Part shown: positions 7,671 through 14,969 of the stretch, in pieces | Position numbering within the stretch: the first letter of the stretch is position 1 | How the letters are laid out: every line of letters begins with the position of its first letter | Source of the DNA: Burkholderiales bacterium | GTDB taxonomy: Bacteria > Pseudomonadota > Gammaproteobacteria > Burkholderiales > Thiobacillaceae | Assembly: GCA_005793645.1 (NCBI GenBank) | Contig: SXRG01000074.1 | Span: 1-17,670, forward strand | Reading direction: 5' to 3' | Length of the DNA: 17,670 nt | Position numbers and translations under genes: made by a program | Notes under the pieces: model-generated | Told to the model about the DNA's origin: nothing | Database searches by the model: none | What the model saw: the letters and a program-made list of their open reading frames with translations, nothing else

Positions 7671-9449
7671 TTCACCGTACAGCTTCCGGTAGAGCCCACC
7701 CTGAAGAATCAAGCTGTCATGACTGCCTTCCTCCACGATCCGCCCGCTTTCGAAAACCAGGATCCGATCCGCCTGCCGTACTGCCGACAAGCGATGGGCG
7801 ATGATCAGGGTGGTTCGCCCGCGCAGAAAGTCGGTCATAGCACGATGCACGGCACGCTCGGTTGCGGTATCAAGGGCCGAGGTGGCCTCATCAAGGATCA
7901 CCACCTTAGGATCAGTCAGAACCATGCGAGCAATAGCCAGTCGTTGTCGCTGCCCGCCGGAAAGGCGCACACCATTGTGGCCCACAAGTGTGTCCAACCC
8001 CTGCGGCAAGGCAGTGATAAAGCTCCTCAGTTGCGCCACATCAAGGGCACGCCATAACGCCGCCTCCGTACATGAACGGCCCATGGACAGGTTTTCCCGC
8101 ACACTCGTGCTAAATAGAACCGGGTGTTGCAACACCACACCCACCTGCTCACGCACCGCCTCCCAACCGATGTCCGCCACCGGAACCTCACCATAGCGAA
8201 TCTCACCACCGCTAAGGGGGTACAAACCCAAAAGCGCCTGCACCAGCGTCGATTTTCCACCTCCCGAGGCCCCCACCAAGGCGACCTTTTCTCCCGGTGC
8301 CACGGTCAGCGTCACTCCATTGAGAATGATCTCCCCATCCCCATAAGCAAAACGGATATTGTGCATGGACACCGGCACGGTCACCTGCCCAACAAAGGGA
8401 TTCGTCTTCATCCTCGCCCCCGGCACTGGCGTCTCCGGCCCTGATACAGCCAAAGCCATCAAGGTATTGAGCCGACCGAGTGCCGCGCTGGCGGCATGGC
8501 CACTGTACTGAATATTCACAATCTCCTGCACCGGTCCCATCATGAACCACAGATAGCCAAACACAGCCAACATCTCACCGATACTGAGGTTCGAGTACAC
8601 CACCATCAGCATGGCCACGGCACGGAATACATCAAAACCTATCAGAAAAACAAACATGGAGACACGCCCCATAGCATCCGACTTCCAGGCAAATACGGAC
8701 GCATGGCGCTGAATTTCCCCCGCTTTATCGATCACCCGCTGCAAGTAATGGCGTTCGCGGTTCATGGCACGAATCTGCGCCATAGCCTCCAAGGTCTCGG
8801 TTAATGCCTCTTGGAAGGCCTCGAAGGCCTGGTTTTCATGTTTTTTGAGCCGTTTGACCTGCTTGCCAAGCCGCGTTGAAAACAGGATTACTAACGGATT
8901 TAGAAAAAGGATGATCAGCGCCAACGGCCAATGCATCCAAAGCAGGATACCCGCCACGCCAATCAATGACAGGACGGCAACCAAAAACCCCGACACCGTC
9001 GCCCCGAGAAAGGCATCAATCGCATTGACATCGGTTACCAAATGGGCTGTCACCCGCCCCGAACCCAGGGCTTCATATTCTGACAACACCACCCGTCCCA
9101 AATGGCGCAACAGCCGCTCACGGATGCGAAATACCACGGCTTTGGATGCCAGCGCAAAGATCCGCGCCTGCCAAACATTGAGCACGATGGCTATCAAACG
9201 CAGTCCAACAGTCAAAGCCAGTGCCGCCAGCGTAAATAGTATCGGGCCATGCCAGTCCGTCGGAAAAAAAGGTCCGATCGCCGCAATAAAGGCACCTGGC
9301 TTGTGCAACAGGATCTCGTCCACCAAGATGGGGAGAAAGAGCGGGACCGGGACCGCAGCAGCAACGGCCAGCAGTGCAGCCAGATTGCCCCTGAAGAGCG
9401 CGGTCCGGTGGGTCAGAAGATCACTCAGGATCCCGCGCCAGGTCAGCAT
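7665..9449 (-). CDS. ABC-type exporter half-transporter (MsbA-like; fused membrane and ATPase domains)
   Basis: This 594-residue protein has the half-exporter layout: an N-terminal six-helix membrane domain (about residues 20-315) followed by a nucleotide-binding domain (about 355-590). The ATPase motifs are all intact: Walker A GASGGGKS (393-400), Q-loop Q441, signature LSGGQ (496-500), Walker B VVILDEA (516-522) and the switch histidine H552. It would act as a homodimer or heterodimer in the inner membrane. The substrate cannot be read from sequence; lipid A-core flipping (MsbA), lipid, peptide or drug export are all possible. It sits between mnmG and mnmE, where most proteobacterial origin clusters have no transporter. 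No partner gene is adjacent, which favours a homodimer. Its ATG at 9449 is the first in frame. Confidence 0.93.
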   Translation of the reverse strand: MLTWRGILSDLLTHRTALFRGNLAALLAVAAAVPVPLFLPILVDEILLHKPGAFIAAIGPFFPTDWHGPILFTLAALALTVGLRLIAIVLNVWQARIFALASKAVVFRIRERLLRHLGRVVLSEYEALGSGRVTAHLVTDVNAIDAFLGATVSGFLVAVLSLIGVAGILLWMHWPLALIILFLNPLVILFSTRLGKQVKRLKKHENQAFEAFQEALTETLEAMAQIRAMNRERHYLQRVIDKAGEIQRHASVFAWKSDAMGRVSMFVFLIGFDVFRAVAMLMVVYSNLSIGEMLAVFGYLWFMMGPVQEIVNIQYSGHAASAALGRLNTLMALAVSGPETPVPGARMKTNPFVGQVTVPVSMHNIRFAYGDGEIILNGVTLTVAPGEKVALVGASGGGKSTLVQALLGLYPLSGGEIRYGEVPVADIGWEAVREQVGVVLQHPVLFSTSVRENLSMGRSCTEAALWRALDVAQLRSFITALPQGLDTLVGHNGVRLSGGQRQRLAIARMVLTDPKVVILDEATSALDTATERAVHRAMTDFLRGRTTLIIAHRLSAVRQADRILVFESGRIVEEGSHDSLILQGGLYRKLYGEH

Positions 9450-9644
9450 CGTACTCGTTCAGGCGCTAGCGAACAGGCGCAAAACCACGCCGTTTCCGGG
9501 TTGTCAGGATTCTAGTCTTGGACATGAGCGCAATCTTGGACACACTTTTTGAAATTACGCCCCTATTCTGCCCGATCACAACCACCCTTGCACCGTATCA
9601 CTGACTAAACCACGCAGAAGGTTTCAGACCCCCACAGGGGCTTC
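9450..9644. other. 195-base intergenic region between mnmE and the ABC exporter
   Basis: No credible gene is seen here. It holds a GC-rich hairpin next to the mnmE stop, a direct repeat TCTTGGACA at 9515-9523 and 9533-9541 (18 bases apart), and a possible minus-strand -10 box TAGAAT (9513-9508) without a convincing -35. It probably contains the end of the mnmE transcript and the promoter of the exporter gene. Confidence 0.5.
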
Positions 9645-9645
9645 T
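9616..9645 (-). terminator. hairpin just after mnmE, possible terminator
   Basis: On the minus strand CCCC (9640-9637), loop TGT and GGGG (9633-9630) form a tight stem, and the outer AGAAG (9645-9641) can pair with CTTCT (9620-9616) across an eight-base bulge. It begins at the mnmE stop codon. No U-run follows, so termination would be weak or Rho-assisted. Confidence 0.3.
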
Positions 9646-10979
9646 TATTTTCCGATGCAAAACCGTCCAAAAATCTCACCCAACAGATCATCCGCGCTAA
9701 ATTCGCCGGTAATTTCGGACAATACTACCTGGGCTAGGCGCAGTTCCTCGGCCAAGAGCTCCAGTGCCACGCGGGCCGCTGCCTCGGCCTGTTGCAAATG
9801 CAGTGCTGCGCGACGAATGGCATCAACATGGCGCTGACGCGCCAAAAAGACCCCTGAAGCCTGTGTCTGCCACCCCGCCAGCGTCAACAAGCGTTCACGC
9901 AGCAATGACAGGCCCTGACCATGCTTGGCCGACAACCATATTTCACCACCATCCGCCGACTGCCGAGGAGAAACAGCCGTCAGATCAATCTTGTTGTGAA
10001 TGGTCAGACGCGGGATATCCGGCATGCGGCTCAGGATGGAGGCCTCATTCGGCCCCACACCATGCTGTGCATCTACCAGCAGGATCGCCACATCGGCCTT
10101 GGCCAACGCAGCCCAGGTCCGAGCAATGCCGATCTGTTCGACCGGGTCTTGGGTATCGCGCAAACCCGCCGTATCCGTAATATGGAGCGGTACGCCTTCG
10201 ATTTGAATGGCCTCCTTGACCGTATCACGCGTGGTCCCAGCCATCTCCGTAACGATTGCCGCCTCGAATCCGGCCAGGGCATTGAGCAAGCTTGACTTGC
10301 CCACATTGGGCTGACCAATCAATACAATATTGAGACCTTCACGCAACAGGGCCCCCTGGCACGCCTCGTGCTGAACATTGTCCAATCGGGCCCGTAACTT
10401 CGCCAGACGATCGAAGGCCTGAGCCCGTTCCAAAAAATCAATCTCTTCTTCCGGGAAATCCAAAGTGGCCTCAATCAAGGCACGCAATTCGATCAACCCT
10501 GCGACCAAGGCCTCAATCTCTCTGGAAAAGGCCCCCTGCATTGTGCGCACGGCCGCGCGTGCCGCCTCACGGCTTTCGGCATCAATCAGATCTGCCACTG
10601 CTTCGGCTTGTGCCAAATCCAGCTTATCATTGAGATAGGCGCGGCGCGTGAACTCCCCCGCATCCGCATGACGAGCACCTAATTCGACACAGCGCTCCAG
10701 AACCAGCGAGAGGATGTGTGGCCCACCGTGGCCTTGTAACTCTAGGACATCTTCGCCCGTGTAGGAATGCGGAGCAGGAAACCACAGGGCAATTCCCTGA
10801 TCGAGCACAGCGCCTGCAGCATCCTGAAAAGAACAATAAATCGCACGGCGAGGCTCCGGCATACGGCCCAGAAAGGCCTCAGCAATCTGCCGAGCCAAGG
10901 GACCGGAAACCCTGACGACACCAATCCCGCCGCGCCCAGGTGCCGTTGCGATGGCGGCAATCGTATCGCTGCTTGCCAT
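9645..10979 (-). CDS. mnmE: tRNA modification GTPase MnmE (TrmE)
   Basis: MnmE is the GTPase partner of MnmG in wobble U34 modification. The 444-residue product has the N-terminal folate-binding domain starting MASSDTIAAIATAPGRGGIGVVRVSGP, a central helical domain with an inserted G domain, and the C-terminal FCIGK whose cysteine is C441. G-domain motifs are GQPNVGKS (222-229), DTAG (269-272) and NKID (329-332), with the family TT-RD element at 249-252. It is separated from yidC by 15 bases, suggesting one transcript, and from mnmG by the ABC exporter. The start agrees with the family. Confidence 0.98.
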   Translation of the reverse strand: MASSDTIAAIATAPGRGGIGVVRVSGPLARQIAEAFLGRMPEPRRAIYCSFQDAAGAVLDQGIALWFPAPHSYTGEDVLELQGHGGPHILSLVLERCVELGARHADAGEFTRRAYLNDKLDLAQAEAVADLIDAESREAARAAVRTMQGAFSREIEALVAGLIELRALIEATLDFPEEEIDFLERAQAFDRLAKLRARLDNVQHEACQGALLREGLNIVLIGQPNVGKSSLLNALAGFEAAIVTEMAGTTRDTVKEAIQIEGVPLHITDTAGLRDTQDPVEQIGIARTWAALAKADVAILLVDAQHGVGPNEASILSRMPDIPRLTIHNKIDLTAVSPRQSADGGEIWLSAKHGQGLSLLRERLLTLAGWQTQASGVFLARQRHVDAIRRAALHLQQAEAAARVALELLAEELRLAQVVLSEITGEFSADDLLGEIFGRFCIGK

Positions 10980-10994
10980 CGAAATCTGCCGTCC

Positions 10995-12644
10995 TTACGC
11001 CCGATTGGCGCGATCCACCACTACATTGATCCGCCACTGCTGAAGGATGGACAGAATATTGTTCACAATCCAATACAACACCAAGCCCGCCGGGAAGAAG
11101 AAGAAAAAGATGGAAAATGCGAGGGGCATATACATCATGACCTTAGCCTGAATAGGATCCGGCGGCGGCGGGCTCATCTTTTGCTGAATATACATGGAGA
11201 CAGCCATCAGTACAGGCAGGATGTAATAGGGGTCTTGAGCCGACAAATCAGAAATCCATAGCGCCCATGGGGCCTGGCGCAACTCCACGGCCCCCATCAA
11301 AACCCAATAGAGGGCAATAAAGACCGGGATCTGAACCAACATGGGCAAACACCCTCCCAGCGGATTGATCTTTTCTTCCGAATAGACCTTCATCATCTGC
11401 TCGTGCAATTTTTGCCGGTCATCACCATAACGCTCTTTGACCTGCTGCAGACGCGGAGCCACCTTACGCATCTTGGCCATCGACTTATAGCTAGCCGCTG
11501 AAAGCGGATAAAAGGCCGCCTTGATCAGCACTGTTAGCAAGATGATGGCCCAACCCCAATTGGGCACCACGGCGTAGATCCATTTCAGCAACATGAAAAT
11601 TGGATAAGCCAATACTGTAAGCCAGCCATAATCAACCACATAGCCCATGCCTGGAGCCAGAGGTTCAATATGTTCCAAGGCCTGCGGGCCAACATACAAA
11701 CGCATTTTTAGCGATTGCTGGGCATTTGCTGCAATCTGGATCTTCGGCAGGAGCATTCCAGCCGTATGTTGCCCGTTATCCAGATTCCGAGTGTAGAACT
11801 CTCGCGAGCTGGTGTCTTTGTTATTGCCTGTCAACCAAGCTGTAACAAAATGATGCTGAATCATACCCATCCAGCCATCCGCCGCTTGCACAACATGATC
11901 CGGTTTGGCCTTGCCGGTCTCATCAAACGCGATCTTTTGAAACTTGCCTTCTTCGGTGTACATCGCTGCACCCGTATAAGAGGCCATCATGGCTGACTCC
12001 CCCTCCGGGGCGTTCCCATGGCGCAACAACTGGAAATATGGCTGACCACTAATGGCAGACCCACCATGATTAATCACCTGCTGGTCCACACCCACCACAT
12101 AACTGCCACGAGTAAAGGTGTAGGTTTTGACAATCTCGACAGCCCCTTCGCGCGCCCTGAGCGTAAGCGTGAGCGTGTTCTGGCCCTCCGCAAGAGTCTG
12201 CTCGCCAGGTGTCATCTCAAAAACTGTCTTATGGGTTGCCAAACCCTCACCCACCCACCCAGACTGTGCGAAATACTCTTTTCCTGGCGCATCCTGAAAT
12301 AGCATGAAGGGCTTGGTGGCATCTTCATTAGCGCGATATTGGGTCAATACGGCACTCCGCAGGTCACCACCATGAGCATCAACCTCAACCCGCAACACAT
12401 CCGTATTGATGATCGCGCGTGCCCCACGCTCAACCTGTGCAACCGCTACCGCGGGTACCGGGTTCTTACCACCAGGGACTATCGCCTGTGTTGCACTGGG
12501 CGTTGGAACACTGCCCGAGTCTAAAGACGGGGCCTGAACACTGACCGGAGGGTGCGAAGGTTGCGAATACTCCTGCCACGCCTCCCATAACCACATGAGG
12601 GACAGAGAAAAAACAACTAGGGCGATCAAGCGCTGAGTATCCAT
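10995..12644 (-). CDS. yidC: membrane protein insertase YidC (proteobacterial long form)
   Basis: YidC inserts and folds inner-membrane proteins, alone or with SecYEG; F1Fo subunit c is a well-known client. The 549 residues match the Gram-negative form: an N-terminal membrane helix (about 5-20), a variable linker, a large periplasmic beta domain (about 65-330) and a C-terminal five-helix insertase domain (about 340-540). The core includes LLTVLIKAAFYPLS, where the positive residue in the groove is K375 in place of the arginine of E. coli, and EKINPLGGCLPMLVQIPVF plus LRQAPWALWISDLSAQDPYY. It lies 30 bases after rnpA, with no yidD gene between them. Confidence 0.98.
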   Translation of the reverse strand: MDTQRLIALVVFSLSLMWLWEAWQEYSQPSHPPVSVQAPSLDSGSVPTPSATQAIVPGGKNPVPAVAVAQVERGARAIINTDVLRVEVDAHGGDLRSAVLTQYRANEDATKPFMLFQDAPGKEYFAQSGWVGEGLATHKTVFEMTPGEQTLAEGQNTLTLTLRAREGAVEIVKTYTFTRGSYVVGVDQQVINHGGSAISGQPYFQLLRHGNAPEGESAMMASYTGAAMYTEEGKFQKIAFDETGKAKPDHVVQAADGWMGMIQHHFVTAWLTGNNKDTSSREFYTRNLDNGQHTAGMLLPKIQIAANAQQSLKMRLYVGPQALEHIEPLAPGMGYVVDYGWLTVLAYPIFMLLKWIYAVVPNWGWAIILLTVLIKAAFYPLSAASYKSMAKMRKVAPRLQQVKERYGDDRQKLHEQMMKVYSEEKINPLGGCLPMLVQIPVFIALYWVLMGAVELRQAPWALWISDLSAQDPYYILPVLMAVSMYIQQKMSPPPPDPIQAKVMMYMPLAFSIFFFFFPAGLVLYWIVNNILSILQQWRINVVVDRANRA

Positions 12645-12674
12645 ACTAGTCTCTACGATTCATTAAACTTGATG

Positions 12675-13100
12675 TTACAAACTGGCGACAGACTGCATCC
12701 GTATCTCTTGCAGGAGTTGAGCGCACTCACGACGCAACCCCTTTTTGAGCAAGACACGATCTTGCGGGTTCACCAAACCAACCAGACGCACTATGGTATC
12801 AAGGTCGCCCAGTTCGTGCTGAACATGACGGAAAGCCTCGCGAATCTGGCGTTTAACACAATTCCGATCCACGGCGTGCGAAAGGATTCGCTTAGGCACT
12901 ATAAGGCCGAGGCGCGCCCAACCCAGTCGGTTTGGCTTAGCCAAAATTTCAAGGTTTGGCCCACGCTGCTTGAAACCTTGTGCTTCAAACAACCCATCAC
13001 GAAAACCCGCGCGCAAACGAAAAACGGATGAAAAATCATCCGCTTTTCTGATCTTCCTGGACCACCCAAAGGGATGGGTCCGTGGCACCGCTTCATCCAC
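12675..13100 (-). CDS. rnpA: ribonuclease P protein component
   Basis: RnpA is the protein subunit of RNase P, which trims the 5' leader of tRNA precursors together with the M1 RNA. The product is 141 residues if read from GTG at 13100, basic, with the family RNR signature RNCVKRQIRE (79-88) and an N-terminal F..VF..R-type pattern (DDFSSVFRLRAGFRDG). The frame has no ATG at its start: GTG 13100 and GTG 13088 are the options, and the ATG at 13096 is out of frame. E. coli RnpA is 119 residues, so this one is somewhat longer at both ends. It begins 14 bases after the rpmH stop, as is usual for this pair. Confidence 0.93.
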   Translation of the reverse strand: MDEAVPRTHPFGWSRKIRKADDFSSVFRLRAGFRDGLFEAQGFKQRGPNLEILAKPNRLGWARLGLIVPKRILSHAVDRNCVKRQIREAFRHVQHELGDLDTIVRLVGLVNPQDRVLLKKGLRRECAQLLQEIRMQSVASL

Positions 13101-13114
13101 ACCTAAGACGCGAT

Positions 13115-13249
13115 TCAGACAGCCAAGCGGCTGCGTCCCTTGGCGCGACGGGCATTGATTACCGCACGACCACCTTTTGTTTTCATGCGTGCACGGAAAC
13201 CATGCGTCCGCTTGCGGCGCACGGTAGAGGGTTGATAAGTGCGTTTCAT
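13115..13249 (-). CDS. rpmH: 50S ribosomal protein L34
   Basis: L34 is a small, very basic protein of the large ribosomal subunit. The 44 codons read MKRTYQPSTVRRKRTHGF, continue with RARMKTKGGRAVINARRAKG and end RSRLAV, matching the L34 family along its length (E. coli 46 residues). It is the first gene of the leftward run and sits across from dnaA, the classical origin-region arrangement. A good promoter lies upstream. Confidence 0.98.
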   Translation of the reverse strand: MKRTYQPSTVRRKRTHGFRARMKTKGGRAVINARRAKGRSRLAV

Positions 13250-13406
13250 AACTAAGACTCGCTTTAAACTCGACCGGAAAGGGCGCAATTAGACCCTGTA
13301 AGCCCCTAATCTGTCAAACCTTTCGTAACCCATTTTGTCATTCTGACGCTGTATCGTCCGAATGCGGATGTACAATCCCCCCGCACCCTCCCACCTAAAC
13401 CTAACC
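13250..13406. other. divergent intergenic region between rpmH and dnaA
   Basis: This 157-base region marks the strand switch of the window. It holds the rpmH promoter on the minus strand. On the plus strand TTGTCA (13336-13341) and TACAAT (13371-13376) are possible dnaA promoter pieces but are not correctly spaced for each other, so the dnaA promoter is unresolved. No match to the DnaA box TTATNCACA is seen here. Confidence 0.5.
13288..13317 (-). promoter_or_regulatory. sigma70-type promoter for rpmH-rnpA
   Basis: On the minus strand a perfect TTGACA (13317-13312) is followed after 18 bases by TCTAAT (13293-13288), a 5 of 6 match to TATAAT. Transcription would start near 13280 and leave a leader of about 30 bases before the rpmH ATG. 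It is the best promoter match I see in the window, as expected for a ribosomal protein operon. Confidence 0.75.
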
Positions 13407-14774
13407 ATGGATGACTTCTGGACGCTTTGCCTGACCCATTTTCAGGAGAAGCTGAATGCACAGCAATACAACACTTGGATCAAACCCTTGGGTGCCGAAA
13501 ATGATGCCGGTAGCCTGCGAATCTCTGCGCCTAGCCGTTTTGTGGCCACTTGGGTCAAGGACCACTTCCTACCCGAGATCTCCAGCCTGGCAGAAGATTA
13601 CTACGGTACACCCACTCCGATTCAGCTCGTGACAGCAACCTCCCACAGCATCAGAAAAAATCCTGTTGCTAGCGTTACCTCATCTCCAGTTATCAATGCA
13701 ACAAAGCCAAAAATCCCTTCTAGCCAGACGCCACTACCCACCACGGGTGTGGGGGGATCCCAGCTAAACTCAAACCTCACCTTTGCTTCTTTTGTCTCTG
13801 GCAAGGCCAATGAATTAGCACGCGCCGCCGGGTTACAGATCACCGAAAATCCCGGCACTGGCTACAACCCCTTGTTTGTTTACGGGGGCGTGGGCTTGGG
13901 CAAGACACATCTAATCCAGGCCATCGGCAACCAGATGCTAGTCCTTAACCCCACGGCACGTGTTCGTTACATTCATGCCGAGCGCTATGTATCGGATATG
14001 GTTCTTGCGTTTAGGCACAAGTCCTTTGACGATTTCAAACGCAAATACGACAACTTGGATATGCTCCTAGTGGACGATATCCAGTTCTTCGCTAACAAGG
14101 ACCGTACCCAGGAAGAATTCTTCTACACCTTCAACAACCTGATCGAATCAGGAAAGCAAGTTATTCTAACAAGTGATGCCTTTCCAAAGGATATGGAAGG
14201 GATCGAAGAACGCCTAAAATCCCGTTTTGCCTGGGGCCTAACGGTTTTGCTGGAGCCGCCAGATACCGAGATGCGGGTGGCCATCTTGATAAATAAGGCC
14301 CGACAAGACCATATCGTACTTGAACAAAACATCGCTTTTTTCATTGCCAAGCAGGTGCGTTCCAATGTGCGCGAACTGGAAGGGGCCCTCAAGCGCGTCG
14401 TCGCCTATGCACAGTTTCATCAACAACCTCTCAGTATCGAACTCGCTAAAGAAGCTCTCAAGGATCTGATAGCCGCACAACGACGCCAGGTGGCTATCGA
14501 AAACATCCAAAAAACCGTAGCCGATTACTACAAACTCAAAATCAGTGACTTGTTTGCCAAGAAACGCACCCAAGCCATTGCCCGTCCACGCCAAATTGCC
14601 ATGCATCTAGCAAAAGAATTAACCAACCTGAGCTATACCGAAATTGGCAACGCCTTTGGTGGACGCGATCACACTACAGTTCTGTACGCCCTGCGCAAAG
14701 TAGAAGAGCTGCGAGCCAACGATTCCAACCTCCGTCGGGACTATGTCTTGTTGACGCAGGTCTTGACAGGATAA
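13407..14774 (+). CDS. dnaA: chromosomal replication initiator protein DnaA
   Basis: DnaA binds DnaA boxes at oriC, oligomerises with ATP and melts the origin. From ATG 13407 the product is 455 residues (E. coli 467). Domain I is MDDFWTLCLTHFQEKLNAQQ and onward, followed by a flexible serine/threonine/proline-rich domain II (about 78-122). Domain III is the AAA+ ATPase with Walker A GGVGLGKT (160-167), Walker B LLVDDIQFF (220-228) and sensor LTSD (254-257). Domain IV holds the DNA-binding signature GGRDHTTV (418-425). An in-frame ATG at 13362 would add 15 residues not typical of the family, so the later start is preferred. Neither start has a clear Shine-Dalgarno sequence. Confidence 0.98.
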   Translation: MDDFWTLCLTHFQEKLNAQQYNTWIKPLGAENDAGSLRISAPSRFVATWVKDHFLPEISSLAEDYYGTPTPIQLVTATSHSIRKNPVASVTSSPVINATKPKIPSSQTPLPTTGVGGSQLNSNLTFASFVSGKANELARAAGLQITENPGTGYNPLFVYGGVGLGKTHLIQAIGNQMLVLNPTARVRYIHAERYVSDMVLAFRHKSFDDFKRKYDNLDMLLVDDIQFFANKDRTQEEFFYTFNNLIESGKQVILTSDAFPKDMEGIEERLKSRFAWGLTVLLEPPDTEMRVAILINKARQDHIVLEQNIAFFIAKQVRSNVRELEGALKRVVAYAQFHQQPLSIELAKEALKDLIAAQRRQVAIENIQKTVADYYKLKISDLFAKKRTQAIARPRQIAMHLAKELTNLSYTEIGNAFGGRDHTTVLYALRKVEELRANDSNLRRDYVLLTQVLTG

Positions 14775-14777
14775 GAC

Positions 14778-14786
14778 TGTGGAAAA
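14778..14786 (-). promoter_or_regulatory. near-consensus DnaA box
   Basis: Read on the minus strand this is TTTTCCACA, one mismatch from TTATCCACA. It starts four bases after the dnaA stop codon, inside the candidate origin. Confidence 0.5.
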
Positions 14787-14835
14787 GAGACCCATACATT
14801 GTCAGAACATTTGGGAAACACAACGTTCCAAAAAG

Positions 14836-14844
14836 TTATCCACA
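14836..14844 (+). promoter_or_regulatory. perfect DnaA box
   Basis: TTATCCACA is an exact match to the strong DnaA-binding 9-mer. It lies in the dnaA-dnaN spacer and is the anchor of the candidate origin. Confidence 0.85.
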
Positions 14845-14868
14845 TATTTCCTGATAGTTTCAAGACCC

Positions 14869-14896
14869 TTTACCCACGCCATAATACAGCTATAAT
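14869..14896 (+). promoter_or_regulatory. candidate dnaN promoter
   Basis: TTTACC (14869-14874) and a perfect TATAAT (14891-14896) are separated by 16 bases. Transcription would begin near 14903 and run into dnaN. It overlaps the candidate origin, which would link dnaN expression to DnaA binding. Confidence 0.6.
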
Positions 14897-14922
14897 CGCA
14901 TGATTCTTAAATAATTTTTGTC

Positions 14923-14931
14923 TTATACAGA
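14923..14931 (+). promoter_or_regulatory. weak DnaA box candidate
   Basis: TTATACAGA differs from TTATNCACA at one position. It abuts the AT-rich stretch that could be the unwinding element, so it may be a low-affinity box. Confidence 0.35.
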
Positions 14932-14969
14932 AAACTCGAAGCCTCTACTAAGTACTACCAGGAAAATAT

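Larger units (their letters stand above)
14775..14969. other. candidate origin of replication (oriC) between dnaA and dnaN
   Basis: The 195-base spacer carries a perfect DnaA box, two one-mismatch boxes and an AT-rich stretch (about 14903-14926) that could serve as the unwinding element. Genes on both sides point away from this area, and dnaA and dnaN flank it, as at many bacterial origins. The number of strong boxes is low, so part of the origin could also lie in the rpmH-dnaA spacer. Confidence 0.65.

Noticed and set aside
6875..7804. Long plus-strand open frame (309 codons) opposite mnmG
   Set aside because: It is antisense to a full, highly conserved MnmG and runs into the exporter gene; the translation is low complexity and resembles no family I know.
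9515..9541. Direct repeat TCTTGGACA as an operator or attachment site
   Set aside because: Two nine-base copies 18 bases apart could be chance; no integrase or regulator gene is nearby to support a role.
8764..9552. Plus-strand open frame of 262 codons opposite the ABC exporter
   Set aside because: Serine/arginine-rich shadow of the exporter membrane domain; it ends in the spacer without any gene-like feature.
9524..9604. Possible 26-codon plus-strand small gene in the mnmE-exporter spacer
   Set aside because: An ATG and a stop frame a short peptide, but there is no ribosome binding site or recognisable product.
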